This document shows positions 1 to 9,648 of a stretch of DNA of 64,000 bases, in pieces. The stretch spans positions 885,501-949,500 of the forward strand of contig SMSO01000034.1 of NCBI GenBank assembly GCA_004764695.1, in the 5' to 3' direction. Source of the stretch: Schizochytrium sp. TIO01. Lineage: Eukaryota > Sar > Bigyra > Thraustochytrida > Thraustochytriidae. The translations under genes and the position numbers were made by a program. The stretch's first letter is position 1; every line of letters starts with the position of its first letter. The notes under the pieces were generated by a model that saw only the letters and a program-made list of their open reading frames with translations, was not told the DNA's origin and ran no database searches.

Positions 1-640
1 AGTATCGACTTATGCTGTTTAATCACTGCATGTTGATTTAAAGTAAGTATTTTAAATAATACTAGTGAATCTAACAAAGGGAGTGAAAAGAAAGAAAATA
101 GAAGATCGACGAAGGTTAAAGAAAACATATTATTCAAATTTGTGTATCTGGTGTGCTTAAGTAACCACTCGTTGTATACACTTTGATTGACAGATACCGC
201 AAACGAGGCCTTCAAAAAAAGCATCAGATCGAGGTTTTATGGATAGATTTTATGCAAAGGTGCCAAAGAAAGTAAGGATCTTTACGAAAGAGGGGTGCTT
301 TCAATAACATAATACACTAGTAGTAGGATCCAATTTGTATCGAAAAGTAGAGCTCGTTAGGCACGGAAATTAAATGCATGAATGTAGTCAGTAAATTTGC
401 ACTCATTAAAGGACTGAACACTATACCATGGTACTAAACATTTGCACATGTATGAACTCCTGGCTCCTGCATCATTTTGTTTTTAATTATGCCATATACA
501 TTGGACTGAATAAACAATCGACAAGCTAATCCAATTCTCTAGGCATGAGTTGTATATTCATAATTCCTCCAAACATGGCTTCATTCTGGCCAACCTTTGA
601 AAATTTAACTCAAGACCGTTTTTGGTTCTGATGTGGCCTA
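1..640. other. Spacer downstream of PRPF31
   Basis: AT-rich DNA beyond the 3' end of PRPF31. I see no ATG-led reading frame of useful length, no tRNA-like box, and no repeat. It presumably holds the PRPF31 3' UTR and terminator. The other flank lies outside the window. Confidence 0.5.
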
Positions 641-2269
641 CTAAGCTTTCCATTTGAATGTATTCGAAAAGTAGCCTTCACTGCCATTTTTCTTGTCGCC
701 TGTTGCGAGCCTTTTGTCAGTAATTGCAGAAGGGATGTTGAGTTCCAAGATCGTTGTGTCGTCTTGAGCGAGTGTTTTGGTGTTTATCTTCTCTTTATCG
801 TTAGAATCAGACAAAGCTGCAACAGGATTGTCGCGGAGGCGGTCCATGATTTCTTGGCGAGCTTTGGCCTCTGCGCTGCGATTATCATGTTTATAATGTG
901 CAAAATCGATTTTCTTGTGTTTTTGGACTTTCTCCGTAAGTCGCATCTGCCCGCTACCACCTTTACCCAGGCGGCCAAACGTATTCCCCATGGCGGAATC
1001 GCCATATTCATCAGCTTCGGCCTCGCCAAAATTGACTCGGTTCATCTCACGACGCGTATCAGTCATGCCCAGACGTTCCTTAACAGCACGAGCACGTCGG
1101 CCTCCACGGCGTTTCTTTGAGATAGTTTGCGGAACAGGGAGTGCACGTTTGGTCTTCCCTGGAGGCGGCGCGTGCCACTTTTCAAGCTTACCACGGATTT
1201 CCTCATACCAAGATTTGCCCGCAGCACCGCTCTGGTCGCTTTTGGTATGGTCGAGTCGCGCTGCAAGAGCGACGCGTCCAGAAACCACACGCATGGCTTT
1301 TTTACGATGCTCCGCGAGGCATTCTTGCACAAGTGGGCATCCGTACAGCACGCCAAAATGTCGCATCGCAGCCACCCTTGAAAATCCGTTGAGAGCCGAG
1401 GCACCCTTACCAAGTACCATTACGTTACATGAAGGTATTTGAACCATTTTCTCTAGACCCCCTGCCACGCCCAGTACCTGAGCTGTGATCTCGCTACCGA
1501 GCAGAGCAGTCATATTAGGCGCAATCACAGCCATGCGACTCGCTACAAACGGAAGCAAAACATTTTTACGCACATCCTCCAGATTCTCGATAGCGTCACA
1601 GCCCTTCATTACCCCAAGGAGCTCGTGCTCTCCTAGAGCTTCTGTTTTCAGTCTTGAACCTGTCATGGAAACAGCCATAGACTGCGTGGCGGTCAGCACA
1701 CTTGAGAGGTCCAAGCTGGTCATGTCTGATTCATTACCGATAAGCTTAACGACGCGAGCATACGCTCTTGGATCTGGTACGTGCGACTGGAGCTCAGGGA
1801 ATCGTTTGCCGTAGACTTCGGTGAGCACTCCGTGAATTCGAGCAACTTCGTCTTCGATTGCATAGGAGATGTTGTTAGCTTCGACGACCATTTGGTATGC
1901 TTTGAGAGCAGCAGGGCCAGAGTCAAGGTCAGCGGCATCCATGGACGCAAGTTTACGTACACTTGAGACTTTGGCATTGAAATCTTTACTATCAACGAGT
2001 TGCTGCAAACTAGCGAGCTTAGAGGCCAAGCCGTCTTCGGCCTTTACGCCCGAGCCGTCTTCGGCCTTTACGTCCAACGTCTTGCCATCATCGTTGCTGT
2101 TGTTGCTATTGTTGCTGCTGACGTCTTTGTTACCACTTTTGCTGCTGTAGTTTTTAGCTTCATCAGATGTTGTGCCTTCTTTGTCCTGGCCAGAATCGTT
2201 TTCTTCTTCTTCGCTCAGGTCATCGAAGTCGTCCATGAGAGCATCGCGAGCGCTCATGGAGGCACTCAT
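641..2269 (-). CDS. PRPF31: U4/U6 snRNP protein Prp31 (PRPF31)
   Basis: PRPF31 binds the 15.5K protein and U4 snRNA through its Nop domain and holds the U4/U6.U5 tri-snRNP together in the nucleus. The 542-residue protein (human about 499) starts at the only suitable upstream ATG. Residues 1-60 are acidic and Ser/Asn-rich. The Nop region covers about 90-345, with the signature APNMTALLGSEI at 250-261 and the stretch GLEKMVQIPSCNV at 271-283. The Prp31 C-terminal domain follows from about 355, with the basic run KKRRGGRRARAVKERLGMT and then NRVNFGE. The N-terminal tail carries two copies of VKAEDG (67-72 and 75-80) made by a short direct DNA repeat. The gene is unspliced and divergent from the HAUS6-like gene. 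The family call is secure. Confidence 0.95.
   Translation of the reverse strand: MSASMSARDALMDDFDDLSEEEENDSGQDKEGTTSDEAKNYSSKSGNKDVSSNNSNNSNDDGKTLDVKAEDGSGVKAEDGLASKLASLQQLVDSKDFNAKVSSVRKLASMDAADLDSGPAALKAYQMVVEANNISYAIEDEVARIHGVLTEVYGKRFPELQSHVPDPRAYARVVKLIGNESDMTSLDLSSVLTATQSMAVSMTGSRLKTEALGEHELLGVMKGCDAIENLEDVRKNVLLPFVASRMAVIAPNMTALLGSEITAQVLGVAGGLEKMVQIPSCNVMVLGKGASALNGFSRVAAMRHFGVLYGCPLVQECLAEHRKKAMRVVSGRVALAARLDHTKSDQSGAAGKSWYEEIRGKLEKWHAPPPGKTKRALPVPQTISKKRRGGRRARAVKERLGMTDTRREMNRVNFGEAEADEYGDSAMGNTFGRLGKGGSGQMRLTEKVQKHKKIDFAHYKHDNRSAEAKARQEIMDRLRDNPVAALSDSNDKEKINTKTLAQDDTTILELNIPSAITDKRLATGDKKNGSEGYFSNTFKWKA
2036..2083 (-). repeat. Short direct repeat inside PRPF31
   Basis: Two adjacent copies of the sequence gccgtcttcggcctttacg encode two VKAEDG peptides. 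Each contains a psi-K-x-E SUMO acceptor consensus (VKAE). The duplication keeps frame. Confidence 0.7.
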
Positions 2270-2969
2270 TGACAGATCTATAGAGTGAGCTAACTCAAGT
2301 AGAGTAGGGTATCCCTCCTAAAGTAGAGGCCAGGAACTATGCGATTTTACGATTGGCGTTTCAACTCCAAGTGAACGCGCCCTGTATGGCACAGAGGGTA
2401 GGTACCTAGTATTGTCTCTGCCATGAAAGAAACTAGTAATTCCTTAATTATGTAGTTAATAGATCATTTTTGTATGTATTCTTTGCATTCCTTGATCTTG
2501 CACGAGACAGGCCTACCATGGCAATGAATACTTTGACCGTCTTCCGCTATCCTTGATGTGAAAGTTCGAACGAGTTATTGTTCACGTAGTGAGGAAAAGC
2601 GAGAACCTGCTCACTCTCTATCCTGCTCCAAACACAATGGTTCCTACTCATACGTAGACATACTTTATCGCGGTATCCATTAATCGCTCCAGTCTGAACA
2701 ACACTAAGAACTTTCAGAACAATAGTGGAACGTCTAGAACGAAGGATTATAGAGAACGGTTTCTCGCTTTGTTTGTCTTCAAGAACCAGGTTACTTGAGG
2801 TGCAATCCCTAATCCCATCTTACTACAAGCTTTCCAGCTGCAAACCTCACCACTCGAGAGCCTGCTGCGTCCTCATTTGCTTTGTGTATAGTTCACCCTC
2901 TCCACTGGCGCTCTGCTTTTCTTTAGAGCAGCTAGCACTTGGTGCTTATAGATTCTCCTTGTCAACATC
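2270..2969. promoter_or_regulatory. Divergent promoter spacer, PRPF31 / HAUS6-like
   Basis: A 700-bp head-to-head spacer that should contain both promoters and 5' UTRs. About 25 bp before the PRPF31 ATG (2295-2308) lies TCAAGTAGAGTAGG. It resembles the CAAGTRRRYTATA-like elements found at 18321, 18363, 36239 and 58584-58965. No RNA gene was seen. Confidence 0.4.
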
Positions 2970-4400
2970 ATGTCCACAACGTCGGCCGAGGTGCCTAGCC
3001 TCCCGTTACGACGGCACGGCGCAGCAGATGCTGCTGTTCAGGCTGCCGCAGCGGAGGGATTCTTTCGTAATCTGATCCTGCTAGGCTTCGCACGGTCCGC
3101 GGAGGCTCGAGATGCGGGAGTCTCGGCGAGCCTTCGATCCGGTGCTGCGATGTTTGACTCTGCCAAGGCCAACGAGGCCGGTCTACTTGCAGCAGCTGCC
3201 TTCCTGTTACCAAGGGCATCGTCTTCGGGACCTTCCAAGGCCTCGTCGACTTCATCCAAGTCTGGAGCGGTGTCGTCAGGAGGCAGCATGGGCCACTTTG
3301 GTCTTATGGATGGTGGAACAATGCGGCGAGAACTCAAGGCACGCGTGAGGGAAGGCGTGCGCGAACTAGAAAGAACTAAGGCTGTGCCACTGGGTGCTTG
3401 CAGGCCATCTGCAGTGAACCATGCTCGTGGGAGAGCTGCCCAGACACTCGTGTGGACCCTTTCTGTCGCAGCGATGGACAACGCTATTCGAAAACGTGCT
3501 CTACAAAGCAAACAGAAACGACTACAGGGACGTGAGAAACGGGATCTGCATAGAGATCGGAAAGGAGGGAGTGTGGCGCAGGAAGACCATGCGAAAATCG
3601 ATGGAAGCCATGAAGTAAAGACTTCTATTCATGACTCCCAAGTTAGTTTTAAAAAAAATATCCAAGGTCGTGATGCTGAAGAAGTTGTTAATGAGTCCGA
3701 AGAAGACCTCGAAGAAGACCTCGAAGAACATCTTGAGGAGGAAGAAGAAGAGCTGCCGAGGCTGGAAAGCGACCGAGTTCTGCTATCAGCGAAGAGTGCC
3801 CATGAGCTGGTTGAGGAGTTTGGAGCTCTTGCAGCAGAGGAAGAAGCAAAGTTTGAACGAGTGTGTGCAGAGAAGGAGGCACATGTGCGGCAGATGGAGT
3901 CTTATGGAAAAGCTTTAGAGACGGAAGAAGCAGAGCTTACGCAAAAACTTACAAAATTGCGAAAAGAAGTCGAGGGACTCGAAGAGGAATTGAAGATAGA
4001 TCGAGAGAACGTTGCGGAGATGGAGGAGGAAGCGAGGAAGAATAGACAAGAGATTCTAGATATTGCAGAGAAAAACTGCGATACTGACCTGTTGAGAGAG
4101 CAGCTTGATATCCTTGCGGGGCAGCCAGAGGCGGAGGCAGGTGTAACCTTGCCGCAAGGCTTTGACGACCTACAACAGGTATTTGTGCAAGCACTCAAGC
4201 CGTTATTACAGGATTTGCAGTTTGCTTGCGAAGAAGTCGCTAGCAAAATCCCATCGGAGCTACCCGACCTTCGAAGAAGGCTCAAGGAACAGAAGATCAA
4301 TTTAAAACATGCAGAGATGAATCGTTCCATGGAAGAAGCCATTCTTAAGCGTGCGATGGTCGATAATGCTCGCTCAATTCTTGCGCAGGCCTTGCATTAA
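2970..4400 (+). CDS. HAUS6-like augmin subunit, coiled-coil
   Basis: A 476-residue protein whose N-terminal part resembles the HAUS6 N-terminal domain. FFRNLILLGF (about 31-40) recalls the HAUS6 opening (aromatic-x-x-N-L-x-L-L-G). Then come MFDSAKANEAGLLAAAAFLL and, near residues 140-170, a segment (ACRPSAVNHARGRAAQTLVW) like the HAUS6 stretch before its last N-terminal helix. The rest is acidic coiled coil (about 230-476), including a Glu-rich run near 240-258. Augmin recruits gamma-tubulin to the sides of spindle microtubules. The assignment rests on remembered family patterns, not a search. An unrelated coiled-coil protein is possible. The ATG follows a short leader, and no other start is competitive. 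Confidence 0.5.
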   Translation: MSTTSAEVPSLPLRRHGAADAAVQAAAAEGFFRNLILLGFARSAEARDAGVSASLRSGAAMFDSAKANEAGLLAAAAFLLPRASSSGPSKASSTSSKSGAVSSGGSMGHFGLMDGGTMRRELKARVREGVRELERTKAVPLGACRPSAVNHARGRAAQTLVWTLSVAAMDNAIRKRALQSKQKRLQGREKRDLHRDRKGGSVAQEDHAKIDGSHEVKTSIHDSQVSFKKNIQGRDAEEVVNESEEDLEEDLEEHLEEEEEELPRLESDRVLLSAKSAHELVEEFGALAAEEEAKFERVCAEKEAHVRQMESYGKALETEEAELTQKLTKLRKEVEGLEEELKIDRENVAEMEEEARKNRQEILDIAEKNCDTDLLREQLDILAGQPEAEAGVTLPQGFDDLQQVFVQALKPLLQDLQFACEEVASKIPSELPDLRRRLKEQKINLKHAEMNRSMEEAILKRAMVDNARSILAQALH

Positions 4401-4896
4401 TCTTGATCCAGAAGCTATCATCTCGTTGTACTTGAGCATTTGTCTCATCTGGCTAACAATATTGTGTTTAGTTTTCAATTTTGTGAAATGGGAGAGGCAC
4501 AAAGAGCCTGCTAACACTGGAGATTTCCAGCCTTACTCCAGAGTCACCCCACGCCAAAAATTCCAAGTCGTGTTAAGTAATGACTGCCCTTCATTCATCT
4601 TTTGTACCATCTTGACCAATAGAAGCACAATTTAGTCGTAAAATGTGTGTAAGATTTCACATTTTTGACCTTCAAGAATAATAAAACAAGCAGAAGGATA
4701 CATCGTTTTCTAGTCAGTAAGAATAATTTCTGTTTTAAAGAACTAGCCAATTGGTAGCTCATCATCTACCAATTTTTTATCTTCCATAACGAACGACTCG
4801 TCAAATTTATAACAGATAATCTGACAGAAATAGCATCCAGAACTTTCGCATCAAAGTACACAATTCACGGCATGAAGGTAATTTGTAAGAATTCTC
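4401..4896. other. Convergent 3' spacer, HAUS6-like / OGG1
   Basis: AT-rich 0.5-kb tail-to-tail spacer containing both 3' UTRs. AATAATAAAACAAG near 4676 could act as a poly(A) signal for the plus-strand gene. No gene was seen. Confidence 0.45.
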
Positions 4897-6546
4897 CTAC
4901 AGGATTTTATTCTCATTTGTGCATGCACGAACACTTCGCCTTCGTTTGGAGGCGGGAATTGCTACCGCATCATCTCTGCTTCCTTGAAACGACTTTTGCA
5001 ATTTACTCAATCGATTTGATGTACCATCGCGTACTTCCTCCACATCGATATCGTGTTGTTTTCCCTTTTTTGGTTTTGAAATTTTCTTAGAAGCGAGCTT
5101 TTGCAGTTCTTGTTTGGCATTTGAGGACGCTGCATGCCGCTGTGATCTTCTCTCTAATTCCTCCTTAATCTTTATGTTTGACCTGCTCTTTCCATGGCCC
5201 TTTTTTGTCCGAACTTTCGCATTTTCAACTTTCGCTACTGATGCGATGCCTCTCTTTTCTGTCTCTACCTTCTTTGCCTTTCCACCATATAGTTTAGCCT
5301 CACAAGAAGGCTCTGCCTCTCGCCTCTTGCAACTCCGTGAGGGCTTCTGTTTTTCTTCCTTAACGACCGTGGTTGACATAGCATTAGATTTTGACGAGGC
5401 TTCTTGTTTACGCTCTAACTTTTCTTGACGGATCTGAGCTTTTCTCTTCTTTTCCTCCTGAGCAAACCCCTTCACCTCAAGTTGAACATCTTCAGGCAGT
5501 AACAAAAGAAACTGAGGTAGCTCAGCAGCAAATAGTACACTATGTGCCCACCCCGCATACGGTCCGTATCGAGCCCGAAAAAGACAACCTACACGGTCAT
5601 ATATGACAGGTGTCAATGACTTTGCCTGTAGTAAGTCCCGATCAAAATCACGACATGCTATTTGCCATACATGGGTGTCTACAGGAATTACACTCCGTCG
5701 ATCCAGGCCGAAGAGAGCCACGCAATCTGCAACTTTGGGTCCAACACCATCAAGATCTACCAGTGCTTCACGAACCACCTTCAAACTATCTTCACTTTGA
5801 TCCATAGCACGAAGCTTAGACAGCCATGCTGTTGCCCCTCCTTTTTGCTTGTTCAGCTTGTTTACAGAATTCACAATATACTTGGCGCGATACCCAAAAC
5901 CCATGTCACGAAGCTGCTGCTCTGTGGCTTTAGCTAGCGCCAAAGGCGTCGGGAAAGCGTATAAATTGAGGGGGGGATTCAAAGCAGCTTTGCTCTTCGT
6001 ATACCGCGAAGGTCCCAACACAGCAGCTTTTGTGCCAAATTCCGTGCGAAGCCGGTCAAGCATCAAAGTAATGCGCGCGATGTTATTGTTACTTGAGCAA
6101 ATAAATGATATTAGGCACTCAAAAGGATCTTGTCTCAGAATACGCATACCCGGAAGACACTTGCCCACAGCATCGATACGAGAGCATTTCTGAGCCCATT
6201 CCTTATGCAGCCTGCTCATATCCACATTTAATTGAAAATATTCTGCAAGAAGGCGCTCTGCATGTTCTGGCTCTGCATCCTCCGTCAACACTCTAAATTG
6301 GACCTGATCATTGATCTCACGTAGATGAATTGGAACTCCCTCCACAACACCAATATAACCACCATCAAGATCATCCACGGCCTTAAAGTTAGTGTTGTCA
6401 ATGTCAACGTCTGCACGTTCCTCCGAAGTTTGTGCAGCAAGTCTCGCCAGTGGCTTCCAGTTGAAGCACTGGCCATTCTCCAGTGTGAACCTTAAAACGA
6501 GCTCGCTTGAAGATGTCAACCGGCGCCAGCTGCCACTTGGACCCAT
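4897..6546 (-). CDS. OGG1: 8-oxoguanine DNA glycosylase/AP lyase OGG1
   Basis: OGG1 removes 8-oxoguanine opposite cytosine in base excision repair. The reading frame opens at a GTG at 6552, but the first ATG is at 6546 and gives 549 residues. The N-terminal OGG domain (about 1-130) has TLENGQCFNW. The HhH-GPD fold follows with DPFECLISFICSSNNNIARI (140-159). The hairpin LDGVGPKVADCVALFGLD places the catalytic Lys at 271 and the Asp of IPVDTHVW at 290, the same 19-residue spacing as human K249/D268. After about residue 350 there is an unusual tail of roughly 200 residues, very rich in Lys, Arg and Glu. It is absent from human OGG1 (345 residues) and probably carries nuclear targeting or DNA contacts. 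The enzyme call is firm; the tail's role is inferred. Confidence 0.94.
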   Translation of the reverse strand: MGPSGSWRRLTSSSELVLRFTLENGQCFNWKPLARLAAQTSEERADVDIDNTNFKAVDDLDGGYIGVVEGVPIHLREINDQVQFRVLTEDAEPEHAERLLAEYFQLNVDMSRLHKEWAQKCSRIDAVGKCLPGMRILRQDPFECLISFICSSNNNIARITLMLDRLRTEFGTKAAVLGPSRYTKSKAALNPPLNLYAFPTPLALAKATEQQLRDMGFGYRAKYIVNSVNKLNKQKGGATAWLSKLRAMDQSEDSLKVVREALVDLDGVGPKVADCVALFGLDRRSVIPVDTHVWQIACRDFDRDLLQAKSLTPVIYDRVGCLFRARYGPYAGWAHSVLFAAELPQFLLLLPEDVQLEVKGFAQEEKKRKAQIRQEKLERKQEASSKSNAMSTTVVKEEKQKPSRSCKRREAEPSCEAKLYGGKAKKVETEKRGIASVAKVENAKVRTKKGHGKSRSNIKIKEELERRSQRHAASSNAKQELQKLASKKISKPKKGKQHDIDVEEVRDGTSNRLSKLQKSFQGSRDDAVAIPASKRRRSVRACTNENKIL

Positions 6547-7043
6547 ACTCACGCCACCAGAGATCTCTGGGTGGCGCTCTCCGAGGCAATCGACTTAATC
6601 TTGAAGCGATTTGAGGCTCCCTCCGACACCGGCCAGGTTCTTCTATCTCCTCCAATTCATCCCAGGTTCCCAAACAGTTCTGTTTTGGTTCCTTATTTTG
6701 TTCCGGTGAACTTTATGTTTTTTAAAGTGCTGCCCCTGGTCTTTATAAAAATTGAAATCGAGCACTTGCAGGCATACTATGGAAATCACATGATGCTTCG
6801 CTAAAGCAAAAACTTTGCAAGAAATCCTGAGCGGGAAGGCCGGGAAACGTTGAAGACTGGAAAGAGAAGCTGAAGAAGAGGATTCTAATATTAACAAACC
6901 TTCAAATCAAAAAAAGGTATTGTTGCTTACTTTGAAACTCACGTTAAAGAATTTATATATTTGAGTAGTACAAGACTATATTCCGCAAAAACTCAATCAC
7001 CTCGAGGATTAGTATCAGTATTTACTTCCCTGGTCCGATACAA
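6547..7043. promoter_or_regulatory. Divergent promoter spacer, OGG1 / coiled-coil gene
   Basis: A 0.5-kb head-to-head spacer, AT-rich toward the plus-strand gene. GAGTAGTACAAGACTATA near 6963 combines an AGTAGTAC element, also seen in other spacers, with a TATA-like end about 70 bp before the ATG at 7044. No RNA gene was seen. Confidence 0.35.
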
Positions 7044-9023
7044 ATGCGAGCTGGAAATGAATCGTCAAGTTTCGGTCAACTGCCGCTCATGCCAAATCAA
7101 CTGACGAGTTCTGCTAAGTCTATAAACATGCTCACGGTGTCACGCTCCCGAAGCGATGGAGGTATGAGTAATGACACAGGGCCCCTGGACACTCGATCAA
7201 TACAACCTATCCAAGAAGTATCCCTCCCTTTCAAAAGGAGACGTGCTCCAACTCCTTCAACAAGCAATAGTGGTGGTAGCGAAACATCTCGTGGAAACAA
7301 TACAGCTCGACGGCCAACCAGCTCATCATCTTCATCAACGACAAATGAAGATATAAAATCACAAAAAAGTCGATCAGATCTTGCTAACGGCAATGCTTGC
7401 GAACATCCACAAGAAGACGAGATTGATGTTGTAAACGCAGCACATCTTCAGGACTATCATCCACGAGGAATGGAACCAGCAGCCACCTATCTACGCCCTT
7501 TGGAACTAAAACGATTTGCCTCTCTCTTAGGTTCGGACGACTGGGAAGATGTTCACGATCGTGTTGTTAGCCTTGGTCGCTTTAACTCGAGTAAAATTAG
7601 AGAGAAGTACGCTCATAAAAAGGAAGAGCTTGACCAAGTAGGAATATTCCTTCCTGAAGCTAACAAACTCCGTATCGAGGCTCAAATCCAAGTCGAGCTT
7701 AGGCGTACATTACAATATGAAGCATTAGAAAGGGCAATTCTTTATGAAATGCTAGAGCGGGAAAAGTTAGAGAGTGCTTCAGCCGGGGAAAAGAATGCTG
7801 CTGAATTACAAGCTAGCTTTCAAGCGGTGCGACGGACCCCTCCTAAAATTAGTCGTGCAACATCCCCAACATTAAGAAATTTGGCAAAAAACAACGAATC
7901 ATCGCGCCCTGCTAGTCGCGAAGATTCCAAGCCCGAAGCATCCGCCGAGGAGCAAAACGAAACTGAAGTTAACCATGGAATGCCAATATGTAATCCACTA
8001 TTGAGTTTTGAGGAATACAGAAACCAGATTACTGCACAACGCACACAAGAAAATGGAGGTTCACTAGATCCAGGACCCAGTCCTCACGTCCAATCGCGTG
8101 CTTTAGGAGGGCACACAAATGATAAAATTCGCCTTCGCAACCCTAGGAGCGTGGTTCCTGTAGGCGACGTCTTGCGCAATAAAAGAAAGCCACGAATTGG
8201 ACCAATTGAGAAAGGTACCTCTCAGCATAAACCTAATTCTGTGCAGCAAGAACAGCGAGAGAGATTGATTGAACATCTTCAAGAAATTGAAAATAGGGAA
8301 CGTGAAGAAGCAGGTCTTCCTCCCGTGGATGAATATTTTGGCCTAGATATAAACGATGACGAGGACATAAAGGGGCCAGAAGCCAGAGCACGTAGACAAA
8401 AATCTCGCGAGCAAGCTAAAAAGAAACGTCTTTCTGAAATTAGCTCGCAAATGGAAAACATCGCAACTGATTCGACAATTTTGTATCAGCTTCAAGCATT
8501 GTTTGATCTTCTCGAGATACCCCCAGCTAGGAGACTTGACCTCATGATCAAGTACTCAGACCCTGCTCGAGCGATGGACTTTATCGATGTGTTGAACGAC
8601 TGGGAACGTGTTGCCAAAATTGTAACTCTGCACGAGAAGGTTGTTAAGGTGGTAATCCTTGCCGATGCTCGAAAGGTGGAAGCAAGTTCTGCATTTACAG
8701 AAGACGAGACCGAAGAACTTGAAAGCTTGGACTGCTATGTAAGTATGGCTCAGATGTTTGGTGCAAGTTGTGGAACATGGGCGCGAGCAATTCTTGAGAA
8801 GTTAAGCCCCGTATGTGAAGAGAATGTCAGAGAGCTGACTGAGCGCTGGCACGATAATATGATATACCGCGGTCATGATTATTTAAAAATTCGGTTCCCT
8901 TCCGCTGCTGCGAAGGCTATTGCAGAAGCCGAGCAAGGCGAGGCTTCAAAGCAACTTCGAGAGATAAGGCATGGAGGGAGCAACCAAGTCGTTCGTTTGA
9001 ATCCTGTTTTACTAAAGGATTAA
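7044..9023 (+). CDS. Coiled-coil protein, weakly CCDC87-like
   Basis: A 659-residue soluble protein. Residues 1-120 are Ser/Asn-rich and probably disordered. A conserved-looking helical block (about 150-245) begins YLRPLELKRFASLLGSDDW and passes through a charged helix with ELRRTLQYEALERAILYEML. The middle is low complexity. The C-terminal block (about 470-640) has ILYQLQALFDLLEIPPARRL, then MIKYSD, a WERVAKIVTLHEKVV helix, and NMIYRGHDYLKIRFP. That order of a short helical bundle, a WExxxxIxxxxE helix and a YxGxxYL motif resembles what I recall of the CCDC87 C-terminus, found in testis and ciliated organisms. The resemblance is weak and no catalytic motif is visible. Treat it as uncharacterised, possibly flagellar. 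It is unspliced and starts at the first ATG after a stop-rich leader. Confidence 0.75.
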   Translation: MRAGNESSSFGQLPLMPNQLTSSAKSINMLTVSRSRSDGGMSNDTGPLDTRSIQPIQEVSLPFKRRRAPTPSTSNSGGSETSRGNNTARRPTSSSSSSTTNEDIKSQKSRSDLANGNACEHPQEDEIDVVNAAHLQDYHPRGMEPAATYLRPLELKRFASLLGSDDWEDVHDRVVSLGRFNSSKIREKYAHKKEELDQVGIFLPEANKLRIEAQIQVELRRTLQYEALERAILYEMLEREKLESASAGEKNAAELQASFQAVRRTPPKISRATSPTLRNLAKNNESSRPASREDSKPEASAEEQNETEVNHGMPICNPLLSFEEYRNQITAQRTQENGGSLDPGPSPHVQSRALGGHTNDKIRLRNPRSVVPVGDVLRNKRKPRIGPIEKGTSQHKPNSVQQEQRERLIEHLQEIENREREEAGLPPVDEYFGLDINDDEDIKGPEARARRQKSREQAKKKRLSEISSQMENIATDSTILYQLQALFDLLEIPPARRLDLMIKYSDPARAMDFIDVLNDWERVAKIVTLHEKVVKVVILADARKVEASSAFTEDETEELESLDCYVSMAQMFGASCGTWARAILEKLSPVCEENVRELTERWHDNMIYRGHDYLKIRFPSAAAKAIAEAEQGEASKQLREIRHGGSNQVVRLNPVLLKD

Positions 9024-9648
9024 CCAAAAAATCATCCTTATAGTAGCGACATATCTTTGCTATGTCTAATAAAATAATATGTAAAGTATGCAGACAATGA
9101 AATGAGCAGAAGCTTGAAAACGCTGAATAGTGGTACTTTCGTTGACCGATATCATGTCGATTCTACAATGGCTTAAAAAGAACAAGAACTCTTTGCATGA
9201 ACGTATCGTACATGAGTACAGCGAAGGGCATGGTTATTTTCAGTTTGTTTGCGAAGAGAATCAAGAAGTATATGGCATTTTATTTTATTTTTTAAAATCA
9301 TATACATATATCAAACTCCTTTTGAAATGTTATGTTTTCTTTACTGATCCCGTCTTGAATTTGCCTTTATATTTTCTTAAATTCTTGTAGTACAATAAAT
9401 TGACCTATCAGATACAAAACCTTTCATGAAGAAAACTGAGGTCTATATTACAAACCTCTCTCTTGAATACATCAATTGAGTTCAAGACGATGTTTGTTTG
9501 AGATTTCTTTATATTATTCTACATTTACATGGTCTCACATTATATAGCACATTACAAGGCCTGTGTTGATTAAAGTTTCATTCTGTAATAGAAATATAAT
9601 AGAGCCATCAGCATATCGTCTAGACTAAACAAAGGCTCGAGTAGCTGC
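9024..9648. other. Convergent 3' spacer
   Basis: AT-rich 0.6-kb tail-to-tail spacer between the coiled-coil gene and the GAF gene. A reading frame at 9130-9390 has no ATG start and is AT-driven, so it was not called. Poly(A)-type AATAAA strings occur on the plus strand, for example near 9068 and 9394. Confidence 0.45.
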
